Assembly (NCBI GenBank): GCA_045627385.1
Contig: JAZQNO010000025.1
Span: 62,001-126,000, forward strand
DNA: 64,000 nt
Reading direction: 5' to 3'
Origin: UBA1757 sp045627385
GTDB taxonomy: Bacteria > Bacteroidota > Bacteroidia > Bacteroidales > UBA1402
The notes below the pieces were generated by a model. It worked only from the letters and a program-made list of their open reading frames with translations, searched no databases and was not told the origin of the DNA. Positions 25,273-33,316 of the stretch are shown piece by piece (the stretch's first letter is position 1; each line of letters opens with the position of its first letter). Both the position numbers and the translations under genes were made by a program.

Positions 25273-26498
25273 TGAACTACGTGATCCGCTGTCCGAAATG
25301 CGGTCGGGCCATCGAGTCCTTCGCCGAGTGGTTTTCGCTCGGCCAGGCCTGTCCCGACTGCGGCTGCAAGCAGGGTGAAATCGAATATGCAGCCGACTAT
25401 TCCCGTCTGCCCGACTATTTCAAGGGCAATCCCGAGAGTTTCTGGCATTATTTCGAGTTCCTTCCTCTGCAGCATAAGGAAAACATCGTCAGTTTCGGTG
25501 AAGGTGCCATTCCCATTGAAGAATGGGATTTTCTGGAGCGTTTTGCTGAAGAAAAATACGGTGTCAGCTGCAAGGTCAATGTCTATCGCAACGATCTGAA
25601 CGGCGGCACGCACACCTTCAAGGACATCGCCGCCTCGCTGGCCGCCTCGCTCTTCAAGGAAAACGGAATCAAGGAATTCTGTGTGGCCTCGACGGGCAAC
25701 ACGGCTACCGCCTACAGCAAGTATCTGGCCAAGGCGGGTGTCCATTTCACGGTATTTGTTCCGAACGATGTCTGCCCCGATTCTGTGGCCGAAATGCGTT
25801 CCTACGGACAGACTGTCGTCATCTCTAAGGGCAATTACGCCCAAGCCAAAAAGGAAGCCGCCGATTTCAGCTCCTCCAACAAGGTGCTGATTTCGGCCGG
25901 CAATATCGATCCCATCCGAGTGGAGGCCAAACGCACCATGGTGTTCGAGTATCTGCGACAGTTGGGAAAAATGCCGGACATGTATTTCCAGGCTGTTGCC
26001 GGCGGTACAGGCCCCATCGCCCTTTACAAAGGATATCGCGAACTCAGGAAAACCGATCCGTCGCTGAAATTGCCTCGTATGGTGCTGGTTCAGCAGGATT
26101 TGTGCGACCCCATGGTTCAGGGCTGGGAGCGTGCCGTACGGGAAGGCTTCCCCAATGGATACGAAAAGAATTATCCCGTTATCGAGGAACCCAAGACAAA
26201 GATCTCGATTCTTTCGACGGGCAATCCGGGCATGTTCCCGATCATTGCGCCCATCGTCAGGGAAAGCGGCGGCACTTTCGTGCGCGTCGCCGAGTCTGAA
26301 CTGGTCCGTCTGGGCCGTTGGGTGCTCGATGAAAAAGGCGTTCTGCTGGGTCCCGCTTCCATCGTCTGTCTGGCCGGTTTCTGCCAGGCATTGGAAGAAG
26401 GTCTGGTGGCCGACGGACAGACCGTTCTGCTCAATACGGGCGAGGGCTGCGGCCGCAACCGGGTATTCGGAGATGCAGTGAAGGCCTTCAAGGCTTGA
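25272..26498 (+). CDS. Threonine-synthase-like PLP enzyme, probable cysteate synthase
   Basis: A 408-residue fold-type II PLP enzyme with an N-terminal zinc ribbon (C7/C10 and C27/C30), the PLP lysine K117 in THTFKD, the phosphate/substrate loop STGNTATAYSKYLA and a glycine-rich TGEGCGRN near the C-terminus. Cysteate synthases of Methanosarcina type (O-phosphoserine + sulfite to cysteate) are threonine-synthase relatives with this zinc ribbon. Placement 1 nt into the acyltransferase gene supports supplying cysteate to it. Ordinary threonine synthase is less likely given this partner, but the substrate is inferred. It is followed by hdrC-like after 3 nt. Confidence 0.68.
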   Translation: MNYVIRCPKCGRAIESFAEWFSLGQACPDCGCKQGEIEYAADYSRLPDYFKGNPESFWHYFEFLPLQHKENIVSFGEGAIPIEEWDFLERFAEEKYGVSCKVNVYRNDLNGGTHTFKDIAASLAASLFKENGIKEFCVASTGNTATAYSKYLAKAGVHFTVFVPNDVCPDSVAEMRSYGQTVVISKGNYAQAKKEAADFSSSNKVLISAGNIDPIRVEAKRTMVFEYLRQLGKMPDMYFQAVAGGTGPIALYKGYRELRKTDPSLKLPRMVLVQQDLCDPMVQGWERAVREGFPNGYEKNYPVIEEPKTKISILSTGNPGMFPIIAPIVRESGGTFVRVAESELVRLGRWVLDEKGVLLGPASIVCLAGFCQALEEGLVADGQTVLLNTGEGCGRNRVFGDAVKAFKA

Positions 26499-26501
26499 CA
26501 T

Positions 26502-27179
26502 ATGGGTAACCTGTACAATCTGATTGCTGAAGACGAACGTTTTGACGAATGTCTGAAAGCGTGCATGAACTGCGGCATGTGCACGGCCGTCTGTCCGGCG
26601 GCCGAGTTCTACCGTTACGATCCGAGACGCATTTGTGACATTGTCCAAAGACGCAACGAAGACGAAATCGAGAAGCTTCTCCGCAGCGATACCATCTGGT
26701 ACTGCGGCCAGTGCATGTCGTGCAAGCCGCGTTGCCCGCGGGGCAACGCGCCGGGCGTGTTGATCTCCATTCTGCGCAAGGTCTCCCAGCACTTGGGTTA
26801 TTTCGCTGAAAGCGAGAAGGGCAGACAGCAGTTTGCCCTGAAGGAAACGGTCGCCAAGAACATCCTCGACATCGGCTATTGTGTCCATCCCGACAGAGTG
26901 GATCCCGCGCTTCACCCCGAACAAGGTCCCATCTGGGAGTGGTATCTGGAGCACATCGAGGACGTGGCGCCTAAGATGGGCGCCAACTACCACGGCGACG
27001 GACCCGGTGCTTTGCGCAACATCCGAGAGGAAAACCTGCAGGAAGTGCGGCGTATCTTCGAAGCCACCGGCGGCAAGCGTCTGCTGGAGGAAATCGACGC
27101 CTTCACGCGTAAGGAGACCGGCATATCGGACAGCGGAGAGCTGTTCCACAAGACTTTCACTGAAAATACCTCCGAATGA
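26502..27179 (+). CDS. HdrC-like 4Fe-4S protein
   Basis: A 225-residue soluble iron-sulfur protein with two 4Fe-4S sites: C21/C24/C27 plus C31-Pro, and C68/C71/C74 plus C78-Pro. This is the HdrC pattern (electron-transfer subunit between HdrA and HdrB). A helical C-terminal extension (about 90-225) is longer than in methanogen HdrC and resembles C-terminal parts of Qmo/Dsr-associated proteins. It overlaps the HdrB-like gene by 4 nt (ATGA), implying a stoichiometric complex. Confidence 0.8.
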   Translation: MGNLYNLIAEDERFDECLKACMNCGMCTAVCPAAEFYRYDPRRICDIVQRRNEDEIEKLLRSDTIWYCGQCMSCKPRCPRGNAPGVLISILRKVSQHLGYFAESEKGRQQFALKETVAKNILDIGYCVHPDRVDPALHPEQGPIWEWYLEHIEDVAPKMGANYHGDGPGALRNIREENLQEVRRIFEATGGKRLLEEIDAFTRKETGISDSGELFHKTFTENTSE

Positions 27180-28228
27180 AAAGATACTGGAACGAATATC
27201 AGAAAGAAATCGCTGACGACCATTATTTTTATGAGCGCAGCTGTATCCGCCAGACCTTCTTTCCCGGTTCGGAAGCCGCTTTTCTGCGCATTCTCAAGGA
27301 TGAACTCGGCAAGGATGTCAAGGACGAGATGAACCAGCACACCTGTACGGGAATCGGTTATCATGCCGATGTGGTGCCTTTCGAGACGACGATGACCGTT
27401 GTGGCGCGTCTCTTCTCGCTGATGACCGAGGACGGCTACGAAAATTATGTGCCTTCCTGCGTGACATCGTTCGGCATTTTCACCGAAATCGTGGAGACTT
27501 GGAAGGAAAAGCCCGAACTGTTGGAGAAAGCGCGTCGGATTCTGCGTGAAACGACGGGGCGCGAATTCCAGATACCCAAAAACATCGCCCATCCTTCTGA
27601 CATCATCTACAAATTCCGTTTCGAACTGAAATCCAAGATGAAATATCAGCTGGTAAACCGTTTCACGGGCAAGCCGCTGAAGGTGGTCGAGCACATCGGA
27701 TGCCACTATGCCAAGATTTTCCCCAAACATGGGGTGGGCAACGCCGAGTTCCCATACGTTCTGGCCGGAATGATTGAAGCTTGGGGCGGGGAAGTGGTCG
27801 ATTATCCCGAACGCCGTCATTGCTGCGGCTTCGGTTTCCGCCAGTATCTGGTCCAGGCCAACCGCGGCTATTCGGTGGCCAACACCAAAAAGAAATTCGA
27901 ATCCATGCAGCCCTACGAGCCCGACTTCATTGTGGCCAACTGTCCCGGTTGCGCTCTGTTTCTCGACAAATGGCAGTATACCATCGCCGAGATGGAGAAC
28001 AAAACCTACGACAAGGAAGGTTACGGCATTCCGGTGTTGACCTATGAGGAAATGGCTGGCCTGCTGCTGGGCTACGACCCTTGGGAACTGGGACTCCAGC
28101 TGCATCAGGTGCAGTCGGAGCGCTTGCTCGACAAAATCGGCATTCCCTACAACAAAAACGAGAAGTACAAAGGCGTTTCCGGTAAGGTTCTTCCACTTCC
28201 AGACCGCCCTCAACACCTGAAGGTATGA
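27176..28228 (+). CDS. HdrB-like CCG-domain protein
   Basis: A 350-residue protein of the heterodisulfide reductase B family. The second cysteine-rich (CCG) module is complete: HIGCHYAKIF, RRHCCGFGF and NCPGCALFLD. In methanogen HdrB such modules hold the noncubane 4Fe-4S clusters that split disulfides. The first module is weaker (SCIRQTFF, HTCTG, PSCVTSFG), so only one active cluster may be present. The gene overlaps both neighbours by 4 nt. The substrate is unknown; Bacteroidales do not make CoM/CoB. Confidence 0.8.
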   Translation: MKRYWNEYQKEIADDHYFYERSCIRQTFFPGSEAAFLRILKDELGKDVKDEMNQHTCTGIGYHADVVPFETTMTVVARLFSLMTEDGYENYVPSCVTSFGIFTEIVETWKEKPELLEKARRILRETTGREFQIPKNIAHPSDIIYKFRFELKSKMKYQLVNRFTGKPLKVVEHIGCHYAKIFPKHGVGNAEFPYVLAGMIEAWGGEVVDYPERRHCCGFGFRQYLVQANRGYSVANTKKKFESMQPYEPDFIVANCPGCALFLDKWQYTIAEMENKTYDKEGYGIPVLTYEEMAGLLLGYDPWELGLQLHQVQSERLLDKIGIPYNKNEKYKGVSGKVLPLPDRPQHLKV

Positions 28229-29331
28229 AACAAGAAGACAAGAAGGCATCCAAAAAGATTCGACTGATTCCCAAGGGACTCAGCCGCCGTTTTTCCCGGA
28301 CCGAAACCCAAGAGGTGCCGGCCCAGGTGGCCATTGTCGGCGGTGGACCTGCCGGTATGGAGGCTGCCAGCGTGCTGGCCCGCGAAGGCTGTCAGGTGCT
28401 GCTTTTCGAAGCCCGGCATGACCTGGCCGAAAACATTTTGAACAAACATCGTCTGTTTCCCGATTTTTCCACTTCCAACGAATTGTCATACAGGCTGATA
28501 TCCGGCCTTGACAATCCTTTGGTCAAAGTGTTGCCCGATACGGAAATCGTGCATGTGGCCAAGATGGATGTGGGCGATTGGTGCCTGACCGACAACAAGG
28601 GTGAAAAATATCATGTGGCCGCTGTGCTGCTGGCTTCCGGTTATCAGGTCTTCGATGCCCGCCGCAAAGAGGAACTGGGTTACGGCATCTATCCCGGCGT
28701 GATGACCTCGCTGGAACTGGAGTCCTGCCTGAAGGAACACCGGCTGCTCACTCCGCTCCGTGAAGATCCGAAACGCATTGTATTTCTGCAATGTGTGGGC
28801 TCCCGCGATGAAAAAGTGGGCAACAACTACTGCTCGAAAGTATGCTGTGTGACGGCTGTCAAACAGGCCATAGAGGCCAAGAGACTGCTGCCCGACGCCG
28901 AAGTGTACCTCTTTTACATGGACCTCCGCATGTGGGGCAAAGGTTTCGAAGAGCTCTACCGCAGCGCTCAGGAACAGTACAACATCCGTTTCGTGCGCGG
29001 CCGCATTTCCGAGGCATCCGGAACCTTCGACAACAAGATTCAGATAAAGGCCGAAGATACCTTGTTGGGACAGCCGCTCAAACTGATTGCCGATCTGCTG
29101 GTGCTGATGGTGGGCATGGAACCTTCCTGCGGCACGCGCAATCTGGCCCAGTGTTGCGGCATTTCGGGCGATTACGGCTTTGTCCGTACGGCCGGTCCCC
29201 ATCTGGACGACAATCTGACCGGCGAGCAGGGCCTTTTCGTGGCCGGTACCTGCAAGCGCCCGATGACCATTCAGGACACCATTCACGATGCCCGTTCGGC
29301 CGCTTTGGAAATCATCAACTACCTGTCATAA
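28225..29331 (+). CDS. HdrA/QmoA-like flavoprotein
   Basis: A 368-residue FAD protein: dinucleotide-binding AIVGGGPAGMEAA (about 32-44) followed by EARHDL, then the HdrA-type motif LQCVGSRDEK...YCSKVCC (about 190-210), which coordinates a 4Fe-4S cluster next to FAD in HdrA. A C-terminal FAD loop GLFVAGTCKRPMTI follows. It is far shorter than methanogen HdrA (~650) and lacks the extra ferredoxin domains, so it is closer in size to QmoA. In Hdr/Qmo complexes this subunit is the electron hub. It overlaps the HdrB-like gene by 4 nt and is followed by HdrC2 after 6 nt. Confidence 0.8.
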   Translation: MKQEDKKASKKIRLIPKGLSRRFSRTETQEVPAQVAIVGGGPAGMEAASVLAREGCQVLLFEARHDLAENILNKHRLFPDFSTSNELSYRLISGLDNPLVKVLPDTEIVHVAKMDVGDWCLTDNKGEKYHVAAVLLASGYQVFDARRKEELGYGIYPGVMTSLELESCLKEHRLLTPLREDPKRIVFLQCVGSRDEKVGNNYCSKVCCVTAVKQAIEAKRLLPDAEVYLFYMDLRMWGKGFEELYRSAQEQYNIRFVRGRISEASGTFDNKIQIKAEDTLLGQPLKLIADLLVLMVGMEPSCGTRNLAQCCGISGDYGFVRTAGPHLDDNLTGEQGLFVAGTCKRPMTIQDTIHDARSAALEIINYLS

Positions 29332-29337
29332 GCGAGT

Positions 29338-29664
29338 ATGCCCGATTTCGGATTCAAAATATCGAAACCACGCAGCATCGAGGTCAGCGAACCTGACATC
29401 CGCATGCGGCAGTTGGAGGAAATGGAGCCCAGTCTCCGCCGCTGCATGAACTGCGGTTCGTGTGCGGCCACCTGCTCGGCCGGACAGTTCGTCGAATTCA
29501 ACATCCGCCGCATCCAGAACCTCTACCGTTGGGGACAGTATGCCCAACTGGAGGAAGAACTTCAGAAATGCATGCTGTGCGGAAAGTGTACGCTTGTCTG
29601 CCCGAGAGGCGTCAACCTCAGACATCTCATCATCAGCATGCGTGCCGTTTTAGCAGACAAATGA
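29338..29664 (+). CDS. Second HdrC-like 4Fe-4S protein (short)
   Basis: A 108-residue ferredoxin-like protein with two motifs, CMNCGSCAATCSAG and CMLCGKCTLVCPRG, in the arrangement of HdrC. The first motif has Ser in place of Pro after the fourth Cys. It ends 1 nt before the membrane subunit and is therefore likely its electron-transfer partner. Confidence 0.8.
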   Translation: MPDFGFKISKPRSIEVSEPDIRMRQLEEMEPSLRRCMNCGSCAATCSAGQFVEFNIRRIQNLYRWGQYAQLEEELQKCMLCGKCTLVCPRGVNLRHLIISMRAVLADK

Positions 29665-29665
29665 T

Positions 29666-31444
29666 ATGAACCCCACCTTATACCATCCTTTCGTCTGGCC
29701 TTTCTGCATCGGAGTGGTGCTTTTGCTCGCCATTCTGGTCATCAAGTACACCCGCTGGATCAAAAGTCTTGACCGCCGGCAGAAGATGTTGGTGAACAAA
29801 CACTTCTTGAAGGGACTGTTCTTCCCGGCCATCTACGAAATGTTCATGGAAGGCCTGCTCCACCGCAAGGTGACGCGATTCCGCCGTCCGCTGGGCTATA
29901 TGCACCGCAGCATTGCGCTGGGTTGGTTCCTGCTCATCAGTGTGGGCCTGGTCGAGACGCTGGTCAATTTCTGGGGCGAGCCTCATCCTTTCTGGATCGG
30001 CATTTTCTACCGCTACTTCGTCCATGCCGACCGCACGGCTCTTTCTCCGGTTTTCGCCCAGGTGATGGACCTGCTGCTGATATACGTGCTCAGCGGTGTG
30101 GGCATGGCAGTGATGAAATCCCTGCATGCCGGCATGGTGGGCATGCGCAAAACGACCAAACTCCGTTTCCGCGACCAGGTGCTCCGCTATTCGCTCTGGT
30201 CCATTTTCCCATTGAGACTCCTGTCGGAGAGTGCTACGGCATGTTTGTACCATAACGGCGGTTTTCTGACACAAACGCTTGGAAATCAGATGAGCGAGGC
30301 GGCTGCATCCTTCCTGGAACTGCCTTGCTGGACGCTCTATTCCTTGGCCTTGGGCATTTTCTTCGCTCTGATGCCTTTCTCGCGCTATATGCACATCTTC
30401 ACCGAGCTGGTGCTGATTTTCTTCCGCAAGTACGGCGTGACGGAGAGCGCGGTTCCGACAGGCTATACCAAAATGGAACTGTCGGCTTGCTCGCGTTGCG
30501 GCATCTGCATACAGAACTGTCCGATGGACAAGGTGCTGGGTATCGACAACATCCAGCCGGTCTACTATTTGGCCGGCATGCGCGAAGGCACGGTCAAGAG
30601 CCTGATCGCCGAAAACTGCCTGATGTGCAACCAGTGCGTGGTCGACTGTCCCGTAGGATTGGACATCCAGTCGCTCCGACGTCTTGGCCGCGACAAGCAT
30701 CAGCTCGACACACAGGACAATTACCATTATACCGACAATATCCGTTCCTTCAATGCCATCGGCCGTGTCGCCTATTTCGGCGGCTGTATGTCGCATCTGA
30801 CGCCGGGCATCACCGAATCGATGAAGGCCATTTTCGAAGCGGCGGGACAGAAGTATTGGATGATGGACGAAGACAAGACCATCTGCTGCGGACGCCCGCT
30901 GATGCAGCAGGGATTTTTCAAGCAGGCGGCCGAACTTCGTCGCAAGAACACCAATCTCATCATCGATTCGCGTTCCAAGACGCTGGTGACTTCTTGCCCT
31001 ATCTGCTATCAGTCTTTCAAAAAGGAATACAATCTGCCGGTGAAGGTGATGCACCACACCGAATACATCGCGTTGCTCATCAGTCTGGGCAAACTCAAAC
31101 TCCAGACTTCCGACCTGAAGGTGGCCTACCACGATCCCTGCGAACTGGGCCGCGGCTGCGGCATCTACGAGGAGCCCCGACAGGTGCTTTCTTCGGTGGC
31201 TCAGATGGTCAGCGTGCGTAAGGAACGCAAGGACAGCATCTGCTGCGGTTACAATTTGGGCAACACGCGCCTGACGGTGGACCAGCAGATGCAGTTGCGC
31301 GACGCTTCCTGGAAAAATCTGACGGCCAACCATCCCGATGTGGTGGCCACCGCCTGTCCGATGTGCAAGAAGGCCTTTGTCCACGGCAATGACCATCCGG
31401 TGAAGGATATCGCCGAAATTGTGGCCCAACAACTCATCAAGTGA
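29666..31444 (+). CDS. Membrane-bound Hdr-type subunit (HdrE/HdrD or QmoC-like fusion)
   Basis: A 592-residue fusion. The N-terminal ~265 residues carry about five hydrophobic spans (WPFCIGVVLLLAILVI, IALGWFLLISVGLV, LLLIYVLSGVGMAV, LYSLALGIFFALM, IFTELVLIFF) with histidines in YMHRS and YMHIF that could bind heme b. Next come two 4Fe-4S motifs (CSRCGICIQNCPM and CLMCNQCVVDCPVG), then two CCG modules (GGCMSHL/ICCGRP/SCPICYQSF and HDPCELG/ICCGYN/ACPMCKKAF). This resembles HdrD fused to a HdrE/QmoC/DsrM-type membrane domain. It would exchange electrons between the quinone pool and the soluble HdrABC-like proteins. SDR gene 3 nt downstream. Confidence 0.78.
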   Translation: MNPTLYHPFVWPFCIGVVLLLAILVIKYTRWIKSLDRRQKMLVNKHFLKGLFFPAIYEMFMEGLLHRKVTRFRRPLGYMHRSIALGWFLLISVGLVETLVNFWGEPHPFWIGIFYRYFVHADRTALSPVFAQVMDLLLIYVLSGVGMAVMKSLHAGMVGMRKTTKLRFRDQVLRYSLWSIFPLRLLSESATACLYHNGGFLTQTLGNQMSEAAASFLELPCWTLYSLALGIFFALMPFSRYMHIFTELVLIFFRKYGVTESAVPTGYTKMELSACSRCGICIQNCPMDKVLGIDNIQPVYYLAGMREGTVKSLIAENCLMCNQCVVDCPVGLDIQSLRRLGRDKHQLDTQDNYHYTDNIRSFNAIGRVAYFGGCMSHLTPGITESMKAIFEAAGQKYWMMDEDKTICCGRPLMQQGFFKQAAELRRKNTNLIIDSRSKTLVTSCPICYQSFKKEYNLPVKVMHHTEYIALLISLGKLKLQTSDLKVAYHDPCELGRGCGIYEEPRQVLSSVAQMVSVRKERKDSICCGYNLGNTRLTVDQQMQLRDASWKNLTANHPDVVATACPMCKKAFVHGNDHPVKDIAEIVAQQLIK

Positions 31445-31447
31445 GCT

Positions 31448-32245
31448 ATGAAACGGCTGGATGGAAAGAATGTCGTCATCACCGGCGCCTCGTCGGGCAT
31501 CGGATTGGCATTGGCCAAAGCCTTTGCCGGGCGCGGGGCCAATGTCCTGCTGGCCGCCCGTCGCGAAGACAAGTTGCGGGAAGCCTGCGAAGCAATTGCC
31601 CGGATGGGTGCCGGCGGTCTCGTGACATACGAAACGGTGGATCTGGCCTCGGAAGAATCTGTTCGGAATCTGTCCGAAAGGCTGCTGAAACGTTTCGAAG
31701 GTCAGCGTCTCGACTATTTGGTCTTGAATGCCGGCATGTCGCAGCGGGCCTTGGCTTTGGACACCTCTTACGAAGTGGACCGCGAACTGATGCAGGTCAA
31801 TTTCCTGTCGCCCGTTCTGCTGACCAAGTGTCTCAAACCTTTGTTGCTGTCGGGCTGCCGGCTGGCTGTGACCAGTTCCATTTCCGGCTTGTTCGGCTTT
31901 CCTCTCCGTTCGTCTTATTGCGCTTCCAAATCGGCTCTTTTGGGCTTTTTCGAGGCGCTGGAACTCGAATATCCCCCCATCGGCGTCACCTTCCTCATCC
32001 CCGGACGCATTCAGACCGACATCAGTCTCAGCGCCCGTCTGGCCGATGGAAAGGCCTACGGACAGATGGATCCCGGCCAGGCCAACGGCATGAAGGTGGA
32101 CCGTTGCGCGAAAATTGCTCTGAGAGCCATCCTGAAAGGTCGTCACCGCCGTCTGATCGGTGGAAGCGAACTCTTGATGGTGTATATCCGAAAATACATT
32201 CCTTGTCTGTTTTACCGTCTGGCACGGAAAGTGTCAGCCAAATGA
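31448..32245 (+). CDS. Short-chain dehydrogenase, candidate 3-ketocapnine (3-ketosphinganine-type) reductase
   Basis: A 265-residue classical SDR: NAD(P) motif TGASSGIG (12-19) followed by AARR (NADPH-type arginines), NAG at about 97, and the catalytic S...Y-x-x-x-K as TSSIS and SSYCASK. The C-terminal basic/hydrophobic tail (YIRKYIPCLFYRLARK) could bind the membrane, as in DHRS7B/KDSR-type lipid ketone reductases. Position in the operon, 3 nt after the membrane Hdr subunit, suggests reduction of the 3-keto product of the PLP acyltransferase. A second SDR at 34192-35034 is an alternative candidate. Confidence 0.75.
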   Translation: MKRLDGKNVVITGASSGIGLALAKAFAGRGANVLLAARREDKLREACEAIARMGAGGLVTYETVDLASEESVRNLSERLLKRFEGQRLDYLVLNAGMSQRALALDTSYEVDRELMQVNFLSPVLLTKCLKPLLLSGCRLAVTSSISGLFGFPLRSSYCASKSALLGFFEALELEYPPIGVTFLIPGRIQTDISLSARLADGKAYGQMDPGQANGMKVDRCAKIALRAILKGRHRRLIGGSELLMVYIRKYIPCLFYRLARKVSAK

Positions 32246-32254
32246 CCAAATACG

Positions 32255-33316
32255 ATGAAAGAAAAGATTATCAGTGGAATACAACAGGTAGGCATCGGTG
32301 TGGCCGATGTGATGGAGGCCATGGCCTGGTACAACCGCATCTTCGGTTTCGACGTGAAAGTCTTCGATGACGAAGGCGTTGCCGAACGCATGTTGCCCTA
32401 TACAGCAGGAAAACCTCAGCCACGTCGGGCCATGCTGATGTACAATCTGCGCGGAGGCGGCGGTTTTGAAATATGGCAGCCCAAAGAACGCGAACTCAAC
32501 TGGCCGGCCCAGGAAATTTCAGTGGGCGATCTCGGCATTTATGCCTGCAAAATCAAGTCGCCTGACATCTGTGCTTCTTTCAGCCATCTGAAGGCTGCCG
32601 GAGTGTCCATTCTGAATGAACCAATCAGAAACATCGAAGGAAGAATGCATTTCTATATGCGCGATCCTTACGGCAATCTCTTCGATATCGAAGAAGACGA
32701 TTTCGTGGCCGTTCCCGAAAAGAAAGCCTTCGGAGGCGTGAACGGCGTGCTGGTCGGCGTGTCCGACATGGAGCGCTCCATTGCTTTCTATTCGTCTCTT
32801 CTGGCCTACGACAGGGTGGTGGCCGACCGCAGCGGCATCTTCGAAGACCTGAAGGAACTTCCCGGCGGTCTGGGCCGCATGCGCCGCGTCGTGCTGCGCC
32901 CTTCCAAGGCTCCAGAAGGTCCCTTCAGCCAGCTGATGGGGCCCTCCTGCATCGAACTGATTCAGAGTCTCGACACCCAAGCTTCAAAAATATTTGAAAA
33001 TCGGCTTTGGGGTGACCCGGGATTTATCCATCTTTGCTTCGACATACGCAACATGGAGTGCATCCGTCAGGAAGCGGAGGCGCTGGGCCATCCTTTCGTC
33101 TGCGACGGTGGGGCGGATTTCGACATGGGCGATGCCAACGGCCATTTCACTTATGTGGAAGATCCCGACGGAATGCTCATCGAATTTGTGGAGACCTTCA
33201 AAGTGCCCATTCTGAAAAAGTGGGGCCTGTACATACGTCTGGCCAAGCGGGACGATCGCAAACCGCTTCCTTTCTGGCTCATTAAAGCACTCCGGTTCAT
33301 GCGCGTAAAACTTTGA
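32255..33316 (+). CDS. Double-VOC-domain protein (glyoxalase/dioxygenase superfamily), function unknown
   Basis: A 353-residue protein with four beta-alpha-beta-beta-beta modules forming two VOC domains: about 8-155 (start QQVGIGVADVMEA, end DPYGNLFDIEED) and 163-320 (start GVLVGVSDMERS, end DPDGMLIEFVE). Possible metal ligands are Q11 and the FDIEE acidic residues in the first, and the His in FIHLCFD and Glu in IEFVE in the second. A basic C-terminal tail follows (IRLAKRDDRKP, FMRVKL). The VOC fold serves isomerases, lyases and dioxygenases, so the reaction cannot be named. It starts 9 nt after the SDR stop and overlaps the lipoprotein gene by 4 nt. Confidence 0.7.
   Translation: MKEKIISGIQQVGIGVADVMEAMAWYNRIFGFDVKVFDDEGVAERMLPYTAGKPQPRRAMLMYNLRGGGGFEIWQPKERELNWPAQEISVGDLGIYACKIKSPDICASFSHLKAAGVSILNEPIRNIEGRMHFYMRDPYGNLFDIEEDDFVAVPEKKAFGGVNGVLVGVSDMERSIAFYSSLLAYDRVVADRSGIFEDLKELPGGLGRMRRVVLRPSKAPEGPFSQLMGPSCIELIQSLDTQASKIFENRLWGDPGFIHLCFDIRNMECIRQEAEALGHPFVCDGGADFDMGDANGHFTYVEDPDGMLIEFVETFKVPILKKWGLYIRLAKRDDRKPLPFWLIKALRFMRVKL

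Noticed and set aside
25272..26498. Ordinary threonine synthase
   Set aside because: The N-terminal CxxC...CxxC zinc ribbon and tight coupling to an AONS-family acyltransferase fit cysteate synthase better; homoserine pathway genes are absent nearby. Kept as an alternative.
25173..27149. 658-codon minus-strand open frame opposite the cysteate-synthase-like and HdrC-like genes
   Set aside because: Composition is that of an antisense frame of high-GC coding DNA, and the plus strand has clear domain motifs across the same bases.
29678..32146. 822-codon minus-strand open frame opposite the Hdr membrane subunit and SDR
   Set aside because: Same reason: plus-strand genes have complete iron-sulfur and SDR motifs; the antisense product is His/Gln-rich with no domain.
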